Source: Pseudoduganella rivuli (GTDB lineage: Bacteria > Pseudomonadota > Gammaproteobacteria > Burkholderiales > Burkholderiaceae_D). Taken from it: DNA of 64,000 nucleotides. A model generated the notes under the pieces. That model did not search any database. It was not told the DNA's origin and was given only the letters and a program-made list of their open reading frames with translations. The stretch is from NCBI RefSeq assembly GCF_009674485.1, contig NZ_WKJJ01000029.1, positions 1 to 64,000 on the forward strand, in the 5' to 3' direction. Numbering within the stretch: position 1 is the stretch's first letter; every line of letters starts with the position of its first letter. A program made the translations under genes and the position numbers. Shown here in pieces: positions 1-9,900 of the stretch.

Positions 1-363
1 TGCCATGAGAGCAGTGGTTTAGTTTTTGGGTTTGGTCGCACAAACACAATAACTCTTCCTTACTGCTCTCTTGCGTTTACGGCATGCTCATCCCGGCAAT
101 CCGTGAAGAACCAAAAAAAAGCCCGCTTCGGTAGCGGGCTGAATCCAATTCTAAGAGAGTTGGAGGAGACAGGTGTAATGATGCTGCATTGCGGGATATT
201 TATCCAATTTTAAATTCGCATAGTGGATATTAAAATGGTGAATATCGTTAAAAACAGGCAACAGGGATGCATGTTTAGTCGTATCGTGCTGGACCACTAT
301 CAAAAGTGGAGCTACTGTTATTGACGGATATCCCGTAAGTTCACCATCGTGACGGAGGCCGCC
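1..363. other. Intergenic region upstream of the chemoreceptor gene
   Basis: No convincing gene is seen here. It contains a minus-strand terminator (described separately) and a 9-bp inverted repeat, GAGAGCAGT at 7-15 against its complement at 62-70. A strong Shine-Dalgarno-like stretch (GTTGGAGGAGACA, about 159-171) precedes an 11-codon reading frame at about 178 that stops at once. That could be a decayed gene start or chance. The promoter of the chemoreceptor should lie in 180-350, but no clear sigma-70 or sigma-28 element was recognised. Confidence 0.5.
113..140 (-). terminator. Rho-independent terminator, minus strand, no obvious parent gene
   Basis: An 8-bp perfect stem (AGCCCGCT at 120-127 with AGCGGGCT at 133-140, 5-nt loop) is followed on the minus strand by eight U residues (A run at 113-120). 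The shape is classical. The only gene to its right is on the plus strand, so it would terminate an unannotated minus-strand transcript or antisense read-through. Confidence 0.7.
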
Positions 364-2091
364 ATGCGCCATTTGTCCATCAAGCAAGCTTTCACTGCAA
401 CCTTTCTGCTGGCCCTGGTTCTGGCCGCGCTGACCCTGTGGGCGCTGCTGCGCGTGTCCGATAAACAAGCCGCCGCCACCAGCGCCAGCCAGGCGCGCTA
501 CCAGTCTTATTTGCTGGCGGACGAACTGCGGCAAAGTTCCGACGATTTGACGCGGCTGGCCCGCACGTACGTGGTGTCCGGCGATGCCGCCTATGAGCGC
601 CAGTACATGGATATCCTCGACATCCGCAACGGCAAGAAGCCCCGTCCGGAACACTATGAGCGGATTTACTGGGACTTTGTGGCGGGCGGCTTGCCGGTGC
701 CGCCATCGAGCGGCCAGACCGTGGCCTTGCAGGATTTGATGAAGCAGGCCGGATTCACCGACCAGGAGTTCGCCAAGCTGAAACAGGCGCAGGCCAACTC
801 GGACGGGCTGGTGAAAACCGAAGTCATTGCCATGAACGCCGTCAAGGGCTTGTTTGACGATGGCAAAGGCAACTTTACCCGCAAGGATGCGCCGGACATG
901 GAGATGGCGCGGCGCATCATGCACGATGCGACCTATCACCAGAACAAGGCCCGCATCATGCAGCCGCTCAATGAATTCCTGGTGCTGCTCGATAACCGCA
1001 CGGCGGCGGCCGTGGCGCAGGCGGAACAGGACACCCGCACCGCCTTTGCGCTGGCCGTTACCCTGCTGGCGCTGTCGGTCGGCGGCACGCTGCTGTGCCT
1101 GCAACTGGTCTACCGCTATATCCAGCGCAACCTGGCCAGCGCCACGTCGGCGGCGGAAAAGATTGCCGAGGGCGATTTGACGGAAGAGATCAGCGTCGCC
1201 CACCACGATGAAGTTGGCATCCTGATGCAAGCCATTGCCACCATTAACGGCAACCTGGCGGGCATGATCGGCAAGATCCACGAGAGCACCGATGAAATGG
1301 CGGTGGCAACCGGTGAAGTCGCCAAGGGCAATGCCGACCTGTCGGCGCGTACGGAATCGCAAGCCAGTTCGCTGCAACAGACGGCCAGTTCGATGGAGTC
1401 GCTGACGCACACGGTGCAGCGCAACGCCACCGACGCCACTGAAGCGAACCGGCTGGCCGCCACCGCATCGACCATTGCCGCGCAAGGGGGCGACGTGGTG
1501 TCCCAGGTGATCAGCACGATGGGCGCCATCCGCGAGAGCTCCACCCGTATTGGCAACATCACCAGCGTGATCGATGGCATCGCGTTCCAGACCAACATCC
1601 TGGCGCTGAACGCGGCGGTGGAGGCGGCCCGTGCCGGCGAACAGGGCCGGGGCTTCGCCGTGGTGGCCTCCGAGGTGCGGTCGCTGGCCCAGCGCAGCGC
1701 GGCGGCGGCCAAGGAAATCAAGGAACTCATCGGCGACTCCAGCGGACGGGTGGAAGCGGGCGCGCGGATGGTCGATGAAGCAGGCAAGACCATGGCGCAA
1801 ATCGTGCTGGCGGTGCGCCAGCTGGAAGGCATCATGGCTGGGATCACCAACGCCAGTGCGGAACAAAGCACGGGCATCCAGGAAGTCAACCGGGCTGTCA
1901 CGCAAATGGACGCCATCACACAGCAAAATGCCGCGCTGGTCGAGCAGGCTGCCGCTGCGGCGGAAAGCTTGCGGGAACAGGCGCAAGGCCTGGCCCGCGC
2001 AGTCAGCACTTTCCGACTGCGCGGCGAGGGGAGCGGCTACGCTACCGCATCGGCGGCTGCGCACAGCCGGCATCTGGCGCTGTCGCACTGA
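364..2091 (+). CDS. Methyl-accepting chemotaxis protein
   Basis: This is a transmembrane chemoreceptor of 575 aa that relays a periplasmic signal to CheA/CheW. A first membrane helix (about residues 10-29) is followed by a periplasmic sensor of about 200 residues and a second helix (about 229-253). A HAMP segment and a long helical signalling domain follow. The hairpin tip carries the family hallmark EQGRGFAVVASEVRSLAQRS near residue 425. Start choice: ATG at 364 has GGAGG at 354-358, whereas an in-frame GTG at 349 has none. No CheW-binding pentapeptide tail for CheR was seen at the C-terminus. The ligand is unknown. The gene is monocistronic, with no che genes nearby. Confidence 0.95.
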   Translation: MRHLSIKQAFTATFLLALVLAALTLWALLRVSDKQAAATSASQARYQSYLLADELRQSSDDLTRLARTYVVSGDAAYERQYMDILDIRNGKKPRPEHYERIYWDFVAGGLPVPPSSGQTVALQDLMKQAGFTDQEFAKLKQAQANSDGLVKTEVIAMNAVKGLFDDGKGNFTRKDAPDMEMARRIMHDATYHQNKARIMQPLNEFLVLLDNRTAAAVAQAEQDTRTAFALAVTLLALSVGGTLLCLQLVYRYIQRNLASATSAAEKIAEGDLTEEISVAHHDEVGILMQAIATINGNLAGMIGKIHESTDEMAVATGEVAKGNADLSARTESQASSLQQTASSMESLTHTVQRNATDATEANRLAATASTIAAQGGDVVSQVISTMGAIRESSTRIGNITSVIDGIAFQTNILALNAAVEAARAGEQGRGFAVVASEVRSLAQRSAAAAKEIKELIGDSSGRVEAGARMVDEAGKTMAQIVLAVRQLEGIMAGITNASAEQSTGIQEVNRAVTQMDAITQQNAALVEQAAAAAESLREQAQGLARAVSTFRLRGEGSGYATASAAAHSRHLALSH

Positions 2092-2114
2092 GCGGGGTTG
2101 CGCCGGTGGCGGGC

Positions 2115-2138
2115 AAAAAAAACCCGCCAGGCGGCGGG
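2115..2138 (-). terminator. Second minus-strand terminator, possible end of a small RNA
   Basis: The stem CCCGCC (2123-2128) pairs with GGCGGG (2133-2138). On the minus strand it is followed by eight U residues (A run 2115-2122). It may be a back-up terminator for fpr or the 3' end of a non-coding RNA. A weak extended -10 element (TGCTACAGT, minus strand, about 2344-2352) could start such an RNA. Confidence 0.55.
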
Positions 2139-2437
2139 CCAAAGCCCTGTTCGGACTGAGGAGATAAACGGCGGACCGGATCGTATCGGGCGCACTGACG
2201 CGCAAACGCAAGGCGATTCTGGTCGGAATTCGGGGAAAGTCGCGCGAGCCGGGATTGGGGTCGCAGTGGATGCCGTGGCCGGCATTGCAACGCGATCTGG
2301 CGTTGCGGAAGAAAGTTGCGGTCAGAGTGGACCGTTAGAACACTGTAGCACAGGATCGGGCCTTGTGCGCCATTGGATGCGGCTAGTGCGTTTTGGCCAC
2401 AGGTTGCAGGGTGCTAGCCGATGAACCTTGTGACAAG

Positions 2438-2471
2438 AAAAAACGCCAGGGCCGTTACGGGGCGCTGGCGT
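2438..2471 (-). terminator. fpr terminator
   Basis: A 7-bp outer stem ACGCCAG (2443-2449) / CTGGCGT (2465-2471) with an additional GC-rich inner part is followed on the minus strand by six U residues. It sits just downstream of the fpr stop codon. Confidence 0.75.
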
Positions 2472-2496
2472 CCAGTGTTACCGCATGCGGCAACGC

Positions 2497-3270
2497 TTAT
2501 TTTTCAGCGAATGCGCGCTCGATGACGAAGTCGCCCGGGGTCGACGTGTTGCCTTCGTTGAAACCGCGCGCTTCCAGCATTTCCTTCAGGTCGCGCAGCA
2601 TGTCGGCGCTACCGCAGATCATGACGCGGTCGTCGTTCGGGTTCAGTTCCGGCACGCCCAGGTCGGCGAACAGCTTGCCGCTCTCGATCAGGTCCGTGAT
2701 GCGGCCCGTGTTCTTGAATTCCTCGCGCGTCACGGTCGGGTAATAGCGCAGCTTGCTGGTGACCAGTTCGCCCAGGAATTCGTGGTTCGGCAAGTGCTCC
2801 ACCAGCAAATCGTGGTACGCCAGTTCATCGACCTGACGGGTGCCATGCACGAGGATCAGTTGGTCGAACTTGTCGTAGATTTCCGGATCGCGCACGATCG
2901 ACAGGAACGGCGCCAGGCCGGTACCTGTCGACAGCATGTACAGGCGTTTGCCTGGCAGCAGGTAGTCGGACACCAGCGTGCCGGTCGGCTTGCGGCCGAC
3001 GATGACGGAATCGCCCACTTTCAAGTGTTGCAGGCGCGACGTCAGCGGACCGCCCGGTACCTTGATGCTGAAGAATTCCAGGTGGTCTTCATAGTTCGCG
3101 CTGGCGATCGAGTAAGCGCGCAGCAGCGGCTTGCCATCGATGCGCAGGCCGATCATCGTGAAGTGGCCATTCGAGAAGCGCAGGCCAGGGTCGCGCGTCG
3201 TCGTGAACGAAAACAGGGTATCGGTCCAGTGGTGCACGCTCAAGACGCGCTCTTCATTCATATTGCTCAT
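2497..3270 (-). CDS. fpr: Ferredoxin--NADP(+) reductase
   Basis: This 257-aa FAD flavoenzyme exchanges electrons between NADPH and ferredoxin/flavodoxin in the cytoplasm, supporting Fe-S repair and oxidative-stress defence. The FAD-binding signature RAYSIAS is near residue 51. The NADP-binding GTGLAPFL loop is near residue 115. A C-terminal FVIERAFAEK is typical of the compact bacterial Fpr subclass. Length matches the family (about 257-260 aa). It is transcribed alone and ends at a good terminator. The start ATG is followed by a second in-frame ATG three codons later. Confidence 0.95.
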   Translation of the reverse strand: MSNMNEERVLSVHHWTDTLFSFTTTRDPGLRFSNGHFTMIGLRIDGKPLLRAYSIASANYEDHLEFFSIKVPGGPLTSRLQHLKVGDSVIVGRKPTGTLVSDYLLPGKRLYMLSTGTGLAPFLSIVRDPEIYDKFDQLILVHGTRQVDELAYHDLLVEHLPNHEFLGELVTSKLRYYPTVTREEFKNTGRITDLIESGKLFADLGVPELNPNDDRVMICGSADMLRDLKEMLEARGFNEGNTSTPGDFVIERAFAEK

Positions 3271-3421
3271 GTATTCAATCCTGACTCAATGACAAGCACT
3301 GTCCATCCCCGGGAAACCGGGCCTGGCAACCTGCTGGGCTGGAATAACAGTGCGGGTTAATGCTGGTAACAACAATGACCGATATGTTAAGGCATTTGGC
3401 GGATTTTTGCCTGATAAACGG

Positions 3422-3475
3422 CCATATGGTTACCATTTAATAGGCATATGCATATATGGGAAGCTCATATATGGG
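3422..3475. repeat. AT-rich cluster of CATATATGGG repeats
   Basis: Two identical 10-mers CATATATGGG occur at 3451-3460 and 3466-3475, 15 bp apart. They are preceded by the palindromes CCATATGG (3422-3429) and GCATATGC (3444-3451). The cluster lies between the end of the solute-binding gene and the upstream region of fpr. It contrasts with the GC-rich surroundings, so it may be a regulatory site for fpr or a curved-DNA region. Confidence 0.35.
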
Positions 3476-3512
3476 GAACGGAGGTATAAAGAAGGCAGCC
3501 AAGGCAATGAAT

Positions 3513-4283
3513 TCATGGCCGTGCCGGCACGTTCCGGCGCTCGTAACGGTCGATAATGCGGCGCGCCGTGCCATCGGCGCGCATCGTGTCGAGCGCCTTG
3601 TTGAGCTGCGCGACAACGCCGGTGGAAATGCCGGTCTGGCAAGCCATGTAGTGTTCGACTTCCTTGATCACGTACACCGGCTTGATGGCGCTGACGCCCA
3701 TTTCCTCGGCCAGGATCTGGCCGCGCGCCATGCCGGTGGCCCACAATTGCACGCGGCCGTTGACGAGTTTTTTCACATTGGCGTGGTTATCGCCGGTCAG
3801 GTCCAGGGTCAGGCCCTGCGATTTCAGGAACACCGAGGGACCGTCGTCGATCAGGCCGCCGATGGAATAGCCAGCCGCGTCGCTGAGCCGTTGTATCGTG
3901 CCCGTAAAGTCGGCACGGGCGAACAGCACCCACTTGTTGCTGGACAGGGGGCCGACCCACGCGAACTGGTTTTCGCGGTCCGGCAGCCGTGTCACGGGGA
4001 ATACACAGGTATCGGGCAAGGTATTGGCCATCATGTAGGCGCGGGCCCAGGGGTAGATCGCCACTGTCGGCGCCAGGTCGGCGCGCAGGAACGCTTCGGC
4101 CAGCAAGTCGGCGCTGACGCCGGCGATCTTGCCATGTTTGTCCGTGTAGGCAAACGGCGCATTTTCGCTGGAGACGATGGTGATGCCTGCCGTGGCCGGC
4201 ATTGGCGCCAGCAGCAGCGGCAGCACCAACGCTGCCGCCAGGTGCGCAGCCCGGTGCGCCGCGGATGTCGCCGTAGGAATCAA
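3513..4283 (-). CDS. Periplasmic substrate-binding protein (SBP_bac_3-like)
   Basis: This 256-aa exported solute-binding protein resembles polar amino-acid binding proteins of ABC transporters (family 3). A signal peptide with hydrophobic core LAAALVLPLLLAPMPATA precedes the mature start GITIVSSENAPFAY. The family pattern of a ligand pocket and a second lobe ending in the RADGTARRIIDRYERR helix is visible. No permease or ATPase gene is adjacent. It overlaps the upstream TonB receptor gene by 4 bp, so the two are translationally coupled. Such stand-alone proteins may act as sensors or as periplasmic carriers for the receptor; the ligand cannot be told. Confidence 0.8.
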   Translation of the reverse strand: MIPTATSAAHRAAHLAAALVLPLLLAPMPATAGITIVSSENAPFAYTDKHGKIAGVSADLLAEAFLRADLAPTVAIYPWARAYMMANTLPDTCVFPVTRLPDRENQFAWVGPLSSNKWVLFARADFTGTIQRLSDAAGYSIGGLIDDGPSVFLKSQGLTLDLTGDNHANVKKLVNGRVQLWATGMARGQILAEEMGVSAIKPVYVIKEVEHYMACQTGISTGVVAQLNKALDTMRADGTARRIIDRYERRNVPARP

Positions 4284-6586
4284 TATTCCGCCCGCAGACT
4301 CAGGCTGACCCGCCTCGGCGCGCCCTGGATGAAGTAATCAAAGCCGAAGCCCGCCAGGCTGATGGCATAGCTGTCGTATTGGCGATCGAGCACGTTGCTG
4401 ACCTGCGCTATCAGCGTATACCGGTTGCTGCTGTCGGACAGGCTGGCGCGCGCATTGAGCAAGCCGTAGCCGGACTGGCCGATGCGCTGGTAGCCGGGCC
4501 TCCCGTTATAGGCGCTGTACCATTGGCGTCCCTGGGCGCTGCCGGCCAGGCCCAGTTCCAGCGTGCCGCCGTAGGCCATGCGGCTGCGGTAGTCGATGGC
4601 GGCATTGAACCTTGCCTTGGGGGCGGAAATCAGTTCATTGCCGTCGAGCCGGTCCGCGCCCAGCACCAGTTCCGTGTATTTCGTGTGCATCAGGTTGACG
4701 CCGGCCGTGGTTTTCCACGCATCCGAGGGCCGCCATTGCAGGTCCGCTTCGATGCCCCGGATATGCGCTTCGCCCGCGTTGAGCAGCATGGTCGAGGCGC
4801 CCACGACATTGATGAATTGCTGGTTGCGGTAGCGGTAGTCGTAGCCCGCCACGTTCAGGCGCAATTTGTGCGCAGGCCATTCCTGCTTGATGCCCGCTTC
4901 CAGCGCCGTGATGGTTTCCGGCCGCGTATAGCCCTGCTTGACGACAGTCCCGGGCGAATACACGAGGCCCGGATTGAAGGCGCCGCTGCGGAAGCCGTTC
5001 GACAGGCTGGCATACACCATTGCATTTTGCGTCAGGCGGTAATCGGCGCCCAGCTTGCCGGACCAGTTATGTTCGCGCTCCGTGCGGCGCGGGCCGGACG
5101 CCGTGGTGTACGGCCCGGTCAGGTAGCGCCCGCCGAGGCCCGGCGGCAGGAACGCCGCTTCGATGCCGCTGGCGTTGCCGGGGATCCAGCTGCCGACCGG
5201 GGCGCCCGCGGTACTGCGCTGTGAAATATTGATGTATTCCAGCTTGCTGCGGTCCGATGTGTAGCGCACGCCCGCATCGAAGCCCAGCTTGTCGCTGGCT
5301 TGCCAGCGGCCCTGGGCGTAGGCGGCGGCGCTGGCCGTCTGCGTCGTCATGCTGTGGTCGACCAGGCCGTAGGCATTGAGCATCGCGGCCAGCGCCGGGT
5401 CTTGCAGCTGCACCAGCGGCAGCGCCGTATCGAAGAAGCGGTAGGTATTGAACATGGCGCGCTGTTCGCGGTTCAGGTAGACGCCGGCGATCACGCTGAA
5501 CGGGCTGTTCCAGTTCGATGCGACGCGTATATCCTGCGACAGCGCATGGCCGTCAAACCGCCAGTCCGGCTCGATCAGCGCCTGCGGGCTGCCGTCGCCG
5601 TCGGCCTCCAGCCGGTAGCGCGTGCGGTACCACGACGTCACGGCCGTCAACGTGTAGGGCCCGGCAGCATGGCGCAGGCGCGCGCTGGCCAGGTCCAGTT
5701 CCACCAGCGCGTGGCCCGCCTTGTTGATGGCCGTTTCCAGGTAATCCATGTCGGCCGGGCGGGTATATCCCGTCAGGCTGACGTTGCCGAGCCCCGGCAC
5801 GGCAAAAATGCCTTCCATGCGTGGCGGATTGGTGCGGGGCGAGCTGCGGCTGTGCGTCAGCTTGACCAGGACATCGGTGGACGGCGCCAACTGGCCATTC
5901 AATGTCACGCGCGCCGCGTAGCGGTCGGCCTGCGCCATTGTGGGGCCGAGACGGTTCTTGATGTAACCGTGGTCGTGGTCCGCATCGAAGGCGGCGCGGA
6001 TCGCCAGGACGCCCGGCGACAGCGCGGCTTCGCCGGCCAGGAACAGGCGCCGGGCGCCATAGTCGCCAATACCTGCCCGCACTTCGCCGGACGCCGGCGC
6101 ATCGAGCGCCGGGCTGCGTGTGATCAGGTTGATGGCGCCGCCCGTGGTGTTCTTGCCGTACAGCGTGCCTTGCGGGCCTTTCAGCACTTCGATCCGGTCC
6201 AGGTCGAAGAAGGCCATGCCGTGCGTGGTGATGGCGCCCAGGTAGGCTTCATCGAGGTAGACGCCGATCGGGCTGGCTTCCGTGCTGTTGAAGTCGGACA
6301 TCGACACGCCGCGCAGCGAAAACACCATTTGCACGCCGTTCGACGTCGACGCCTGCAAACCCGGCACTTGCTGGTCCAGTTCGTAGCTGCTGAGTACGCC
6401 GCTGCGTTCCAGTTCGCGGCCACTGAGCGCGGTGACGGACATCGGCACCTGCTGCACCGGTTCCGCGCGGCGCTGTGCCGTCACTTCGATCACTTCCATC
6501 GGTTGATCCGCGGCGATGGCGGGCATGGATGCCAGCACGGCGGCGCAGGCGAGGGTGGGGTGAAGCAGCGTGGCGTGTCGAAGCAT
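4280..6586 (-). CDS. TonB-dependent outer-membrane receptor
   Basis: This 768-aa outer-membrane receptor takes up a large or scarce ligand using TonB energy. It has a signal peptide ending around AAD (residue 26-27), then a TonB-box-like MEVIEVTAQRR and a plug domain with LKGPQGTLYGKNTTGGAINL near residue 132. A long beta-barrel ends in an aromatic residue (RAEY). ATG at 6586 has AGGAGG upstream; an ATG ten codons earlier lacks one. The type is the iron-complex/xenosiderophore-like group, but the ligand is unknown. It shares an operon with the solute-binding protein. Confidence 0.9.
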   Translation of the reverse strand: MLRHATLLHPTLACAAVLASMPAIAADQPMEVIEVTAQRRAEPVQQVPMSVTALSGRELERSGVLSSYELDQQVPGLQASTSNGVQMVFSLRGVSMSDFNSTEASPIGVYLDEAYLGAITTHGMAFFDLDRIEVLKGPQGTLYGKNTTGGAINLITRSPALDAPASGEVRAGIGDYGARRLFLAGEAALSPGVLAIRAAFDADHDHGYIKNRLGPTMAQADRYAARVTLNGQLAPSTDVLVKLTHSRSSPRTNPPRMEGIFAVPGLGNVSLTGYTRPADMDYLETAINKAGHALVELDLASARLRHAAGPYTLTAVTSWYRTRYRLEADGDGSPQALIEPDWRFDGHALSQDIRVASNWNSPFSVIAGVYLNREQRAMFNTYRFFDTALPLVQLQDPALAAMLNAYGLVDHSMTTQTASAAAYAQGRWQASDKLGFDAGVRYTSDRSKLEYINISQRSTAGAPVGSWIPGNASGIEAAFLPPGLGGRYLTGPYTTASGPRRTEREHNWSGKLGADYRLTQNAMVYASLSNGFRSGAFNPGLVYSPGTVVKQGYTRPETITALEAGIKQEWPAHKLRLNVAGYDYRYRNQQFINVVGASTMLLNAGEAHIRGIEADLQWRPSDAWKTTAGVNLMHTKYTELVLGADRLDGNELISAPKARFNAAIDYRSRMAYGGTLELGLAGSAQGRQWYSAYNGRPGYQRIGQSGYGLLNARASLSDSSNRYTLIAQVSNVLDRQYDSYAISLAGFGFDYFIQGAPRRVSLSLRAEY

Positions 6587-6961
6587 GGAGCCTCCTGATA
6601 CCTGAAACGGTATCACTGTACCAAATTAATTGATTGGCCGTGAAGCCCGCCAATGATCATCATACGCGCACTGGCTTGATCAGTCGGGACGGCGTCCATG
6701 CCGCATGCGCATTTCAAATAACGGTATAAATAATATACACCGATTGTGCGACGCAACAATGGACGAGGCAGGGCGATTTCAAAGCGCGCCCGCCGTTAAA
6801 GGGCTTCTGCTCAATTTGCGCAAGTCCGGCCGATTTGATCATCCTTGTGATTCTTTGGAAATACAGACCGAAAACCGCGCAGCGCTCACCTAGAATGCAA
6901 TCTGAAAGCCGATCAAACAAAGGACAGGCCGATCAACGGCCGATCTTCGGAGGAGAGCATC
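6587..6961. other. Divergent regulatory region between two TonB receptors
   Basis: No gene is seen in these 375 bases. The region is rich in GATCA-type words: TGATCA occurs at 6654-6659, 6677-6682 and 6836-6841, and GATCAA at 6911-6916 and 6931-6936. A -10-like TAGAAT stands at 6891-6896 without a good -35. The density of similar words suggests operator sites for one or both receptors. Confidence 0.45.
6908..6945 (+). promoter_or_regulatory. Three GCCGATC direct repeats before the RG-I TonB receptor
   Basis: GCCGATC is repeated at 6908-6914, 6928-6934 and 6939-6945, ending four bases before the Shine-Dalgarno sequence (GGAGGAG, 6949-6955). The central copy continues as GATCAACGGCC, which shares ATCAAC with the palindrome in front of rhaD (19174-19187). 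This is compatible with a shared regulator. Confidence 0.4.
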
Positions 6962-9900
6962 GTGAGTCGTAACGTGATTGAAAATTGCAACAAATTCCGC
7001 CAGATTTCCCGCCCCAACGCGAAACTGCATGCGCTGGCCGCCGCAGCGGCGCTGCTGGCCATGCACACGGCAATGGCGCAGGAAACGGCAGCCGCCAAGC
7101 CTGCCGGCGCCGACAAGGCCGCGGAAAAACCAGTTGAATCCGTGATGGTGGTGGGCACGCGCAAATCCGTCGCGTCGGCCATCGACCGCAAGATCCGCAA
7201 CGCCACCGTGTCCGATTCGCTGGTGGCGGAAGACATCAATCAATTCCCTGACAAGAACGTGGGTGAGGCGCTGTCGCGCATCACCGGCGTGCAGCTGACG
7301 CGCGATTTCGGCGAGGGTTCGCAGGTGGCGATCCGCGGTGTGGAACCGGACTTGAACCGCGTGGAAATCAATGGCATGTCGGTGCTGAGCACCAACGGCA
7401 CGGCGGGCCGCGGCGCGGAATTGCGCGAACTGGCGTCGGAACTGATCGCGTCGATCGACGTCTACAAGGGCACCACGGCCGACATGACCGAAGGCGGCGT
7501 GGGCGGCACGGTCAGCATCAAGACCCGCAAGCCGCTCGATTTCAAGGAAACCACGATTGCCACCACGATTTCCGGAGAACAGGCGACCAGCCGGGGCGGT
7601 GTGCAGCCGCGCGCCAGCCTGCTGCTGGCCGACAAATTCCTCGAAGGCCGCCTGGGCCTGATGGCCAACATTGTCTACGACAAGGTGTACACGCAAAACG
7701 ATTATGCGCGCAACACGTCGTGGCGCTTCCTGCGCGACTGGGATTTTTCGCCTGAAAAAACCGTCGTGAGCCGCGATGCGGCGCTGGCGGGCATCACCAG
7801 CAAGGCCGGTTGCGCGGGCCTGCCGGCCGCGCAGAAAACCGCGTGCGAAGCGCAGTGGAACGATTACTCGCCTGGCACGCCCCGCTACGGCATCTGGACC
7901 CGCGACCATGATCGCTCGTCCGCCGAACTGACGGCGCAATACAAATTCTCCAATGCGCTGACGGCGTACGTCAGCTACCAGGCCAATACGCAGGACGAAC
8001 GCCTGAACGACCGCAACTTCGGCACGGACTTCGGCGCCACGACGCGCCTGTCGAACGCGGGAACCGCGCCGGTCTACAACCAGGCCACCGGCGTGCCCAC
8101 CACGGCAGGCACATGCACGCCGGTGTCGGCCACCGCGACGCCGGCCGGCGTGGTGGTGAACAACCACTATGTGACGCAGTACACGGTCGGCAATTGCCTG
8201 AACGTGGCGGGCGTGGGCGGGCAGGGCGCATTTTCCACGTCGGCGCGCGACTTCGGGCTGAACGTGAAATCCCGCTACGCGTCGGGCGGCTTCAATTACC
8301 GCAAGGATGCGTGGGAAGTGGAAGGCTTGATTGCCAAGTCGTCATCGGACTACCAGAGCCAGTCGAACAATATCGTGCTGACGCAGAATGCGCCGGGCCT
8401 GAAAGTCACGCTGGACAGCCAGGGCTTGCCGCACTTCGACTTCCCTTCCGCGTATTCTCCGGACAGCGCCAGTTCCTATACGCAGGTACAACTGCAATAC
8501 CGTCCATCGGCCACGAAGAATACGGAAGACCAGGCCAAGCTGGACTTCAAGTACCGCCTCGATAGCCCTTTCTTTACCAAGCTGTGGTTCGGCGCGCAAG
8601 GCCGCAAGGCCACCGCCAAGCAATATGGCGCCGGCGGCTACCTGGTCAGCAATGGCGATAATCTCACCAGCACGGCCGACGACATCACGGTGCCGACCGC
8701 CAACGTCAATCAGACCTTGATTTTCGATCCGCTGTTCACGGGTTCCGCGCAGCGCGCGGCGGACACGCAAAGCGCGTTGAACGCCAACTTCTCCACCAAA
8801 TACACCAACGCGGCCGGCATGGCGGAGCTGATCAACAAGATCCGCGGCACGTCGCCCGGCACTTTCTTCAGCGGCTACGACAAGGTCGGCAACCTGCCGG
8901 CCAACTGGATGACGCCAAGCTACGCGGCCGCCGCGCCATTCTTCGACACCTCGCACTTCAATTACGGCAACCTGTACCAGGCGATGGGCACCGATGGCAA
9001 GGTGTACCCGCAGGTGCCGGCGTTTGGCGTCGATGAGCGCATCCAGTCCGGCTACCTGCGTGCGGACTGGGATACCGAAGTCGCCGGCTACGGCATCCAG
9101 GGTAACTTCGGCGTGCGCTATACCCGCACCCGCGACATTTCCACCGGCTTGAACCGCCTGCAGGTGCGCCGCGCATCGTCGGCGTCGGGCGGCTATTCCG
9201 ACTATGTCGTGACCAATTCGATTGCATCGGTGGACAACCGCTACTCGGACATCCTGCCCAGCGCGAACGCGATGATGTGGCTGGTGCCGGACTTGTTCCT
9301 GGTCCGCCTGGGCTGGGGCAAGGTGATGGCCCGTCCGAAAATCGACTTGCTGGCGCCGAACGCCACCTGCACGGTCGGCAGCGGCAACCCGGCCTTCGGC
9401 GGCGACGGCACCGACGATTGCACGGCCGGCAACCCGGACTTGAAACCATTCCGCGCCACCAACACGGACCTGAGCCTGGAATACTACCCGTCGCAGGACA
9501 GCCAGGTCAGCGTGGGCCTGTTCAAGAAGGACATCAGCAGCTACATCATGGACAAGGTGCTGGTGAAGAACGTGGACTTGTTCAAGAACGGCACGCTGTT
9601 CGACGTCACGCAGCCGATCAATGGCAAGGGCGCCACCACCAAGGGTATCGAGTTGACCGCGCGCACCGCGTTCACGTTCCTGCCGGGCTGGCTGGGCGGT
9701 TTTGGCGGCGACGTCAACTACACCCGCATGACGTTCAAGTATGCGCCGGGCACCGAACGCCTGAACGTCCTGGATGGCACCGTGCTGCCGTATCCTGGCC
9801 TGTCGAAGAACAGCTACAACGTGGCGCTGTGGTATGACCAGGGCCCGATCAATGCACGCATCGCCTATAACTACCGTGACCGCTTCTTCACGGGTACCAA

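Larger units (their letters stand above)
2092..2496. other. Intergenic region with two minus-strand terminators
   Basis: About 400 bases lie between the chemoreceptor and fpr without a credible protein gene. Two minus-strand terminators are present. One clearly belongs to fpr (2438-2471). The second (2115-2138) lies about 300 bp further downstream and has no protein gene of its own. The remaining sequence at 2145-2430 shows no codon pattern or repeat that I recognise. Confidence 0.5.

Noticed and set aside
151..2211. Long minus-strand open frame of 686 codons over the chemoreceptor
   Set aside because: It is antisense to a clear chemoreceptor, is rich in His/Arg/Gly/Gln without motifs, and has no ribosome-binding site. 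It is a GC-codon shadow.
3350..3556. Small plus-strand gene of 68 codons
   Set aside because: No Shine-Dalgarno, odd composition and overlap with the end of the solute-binding gene.
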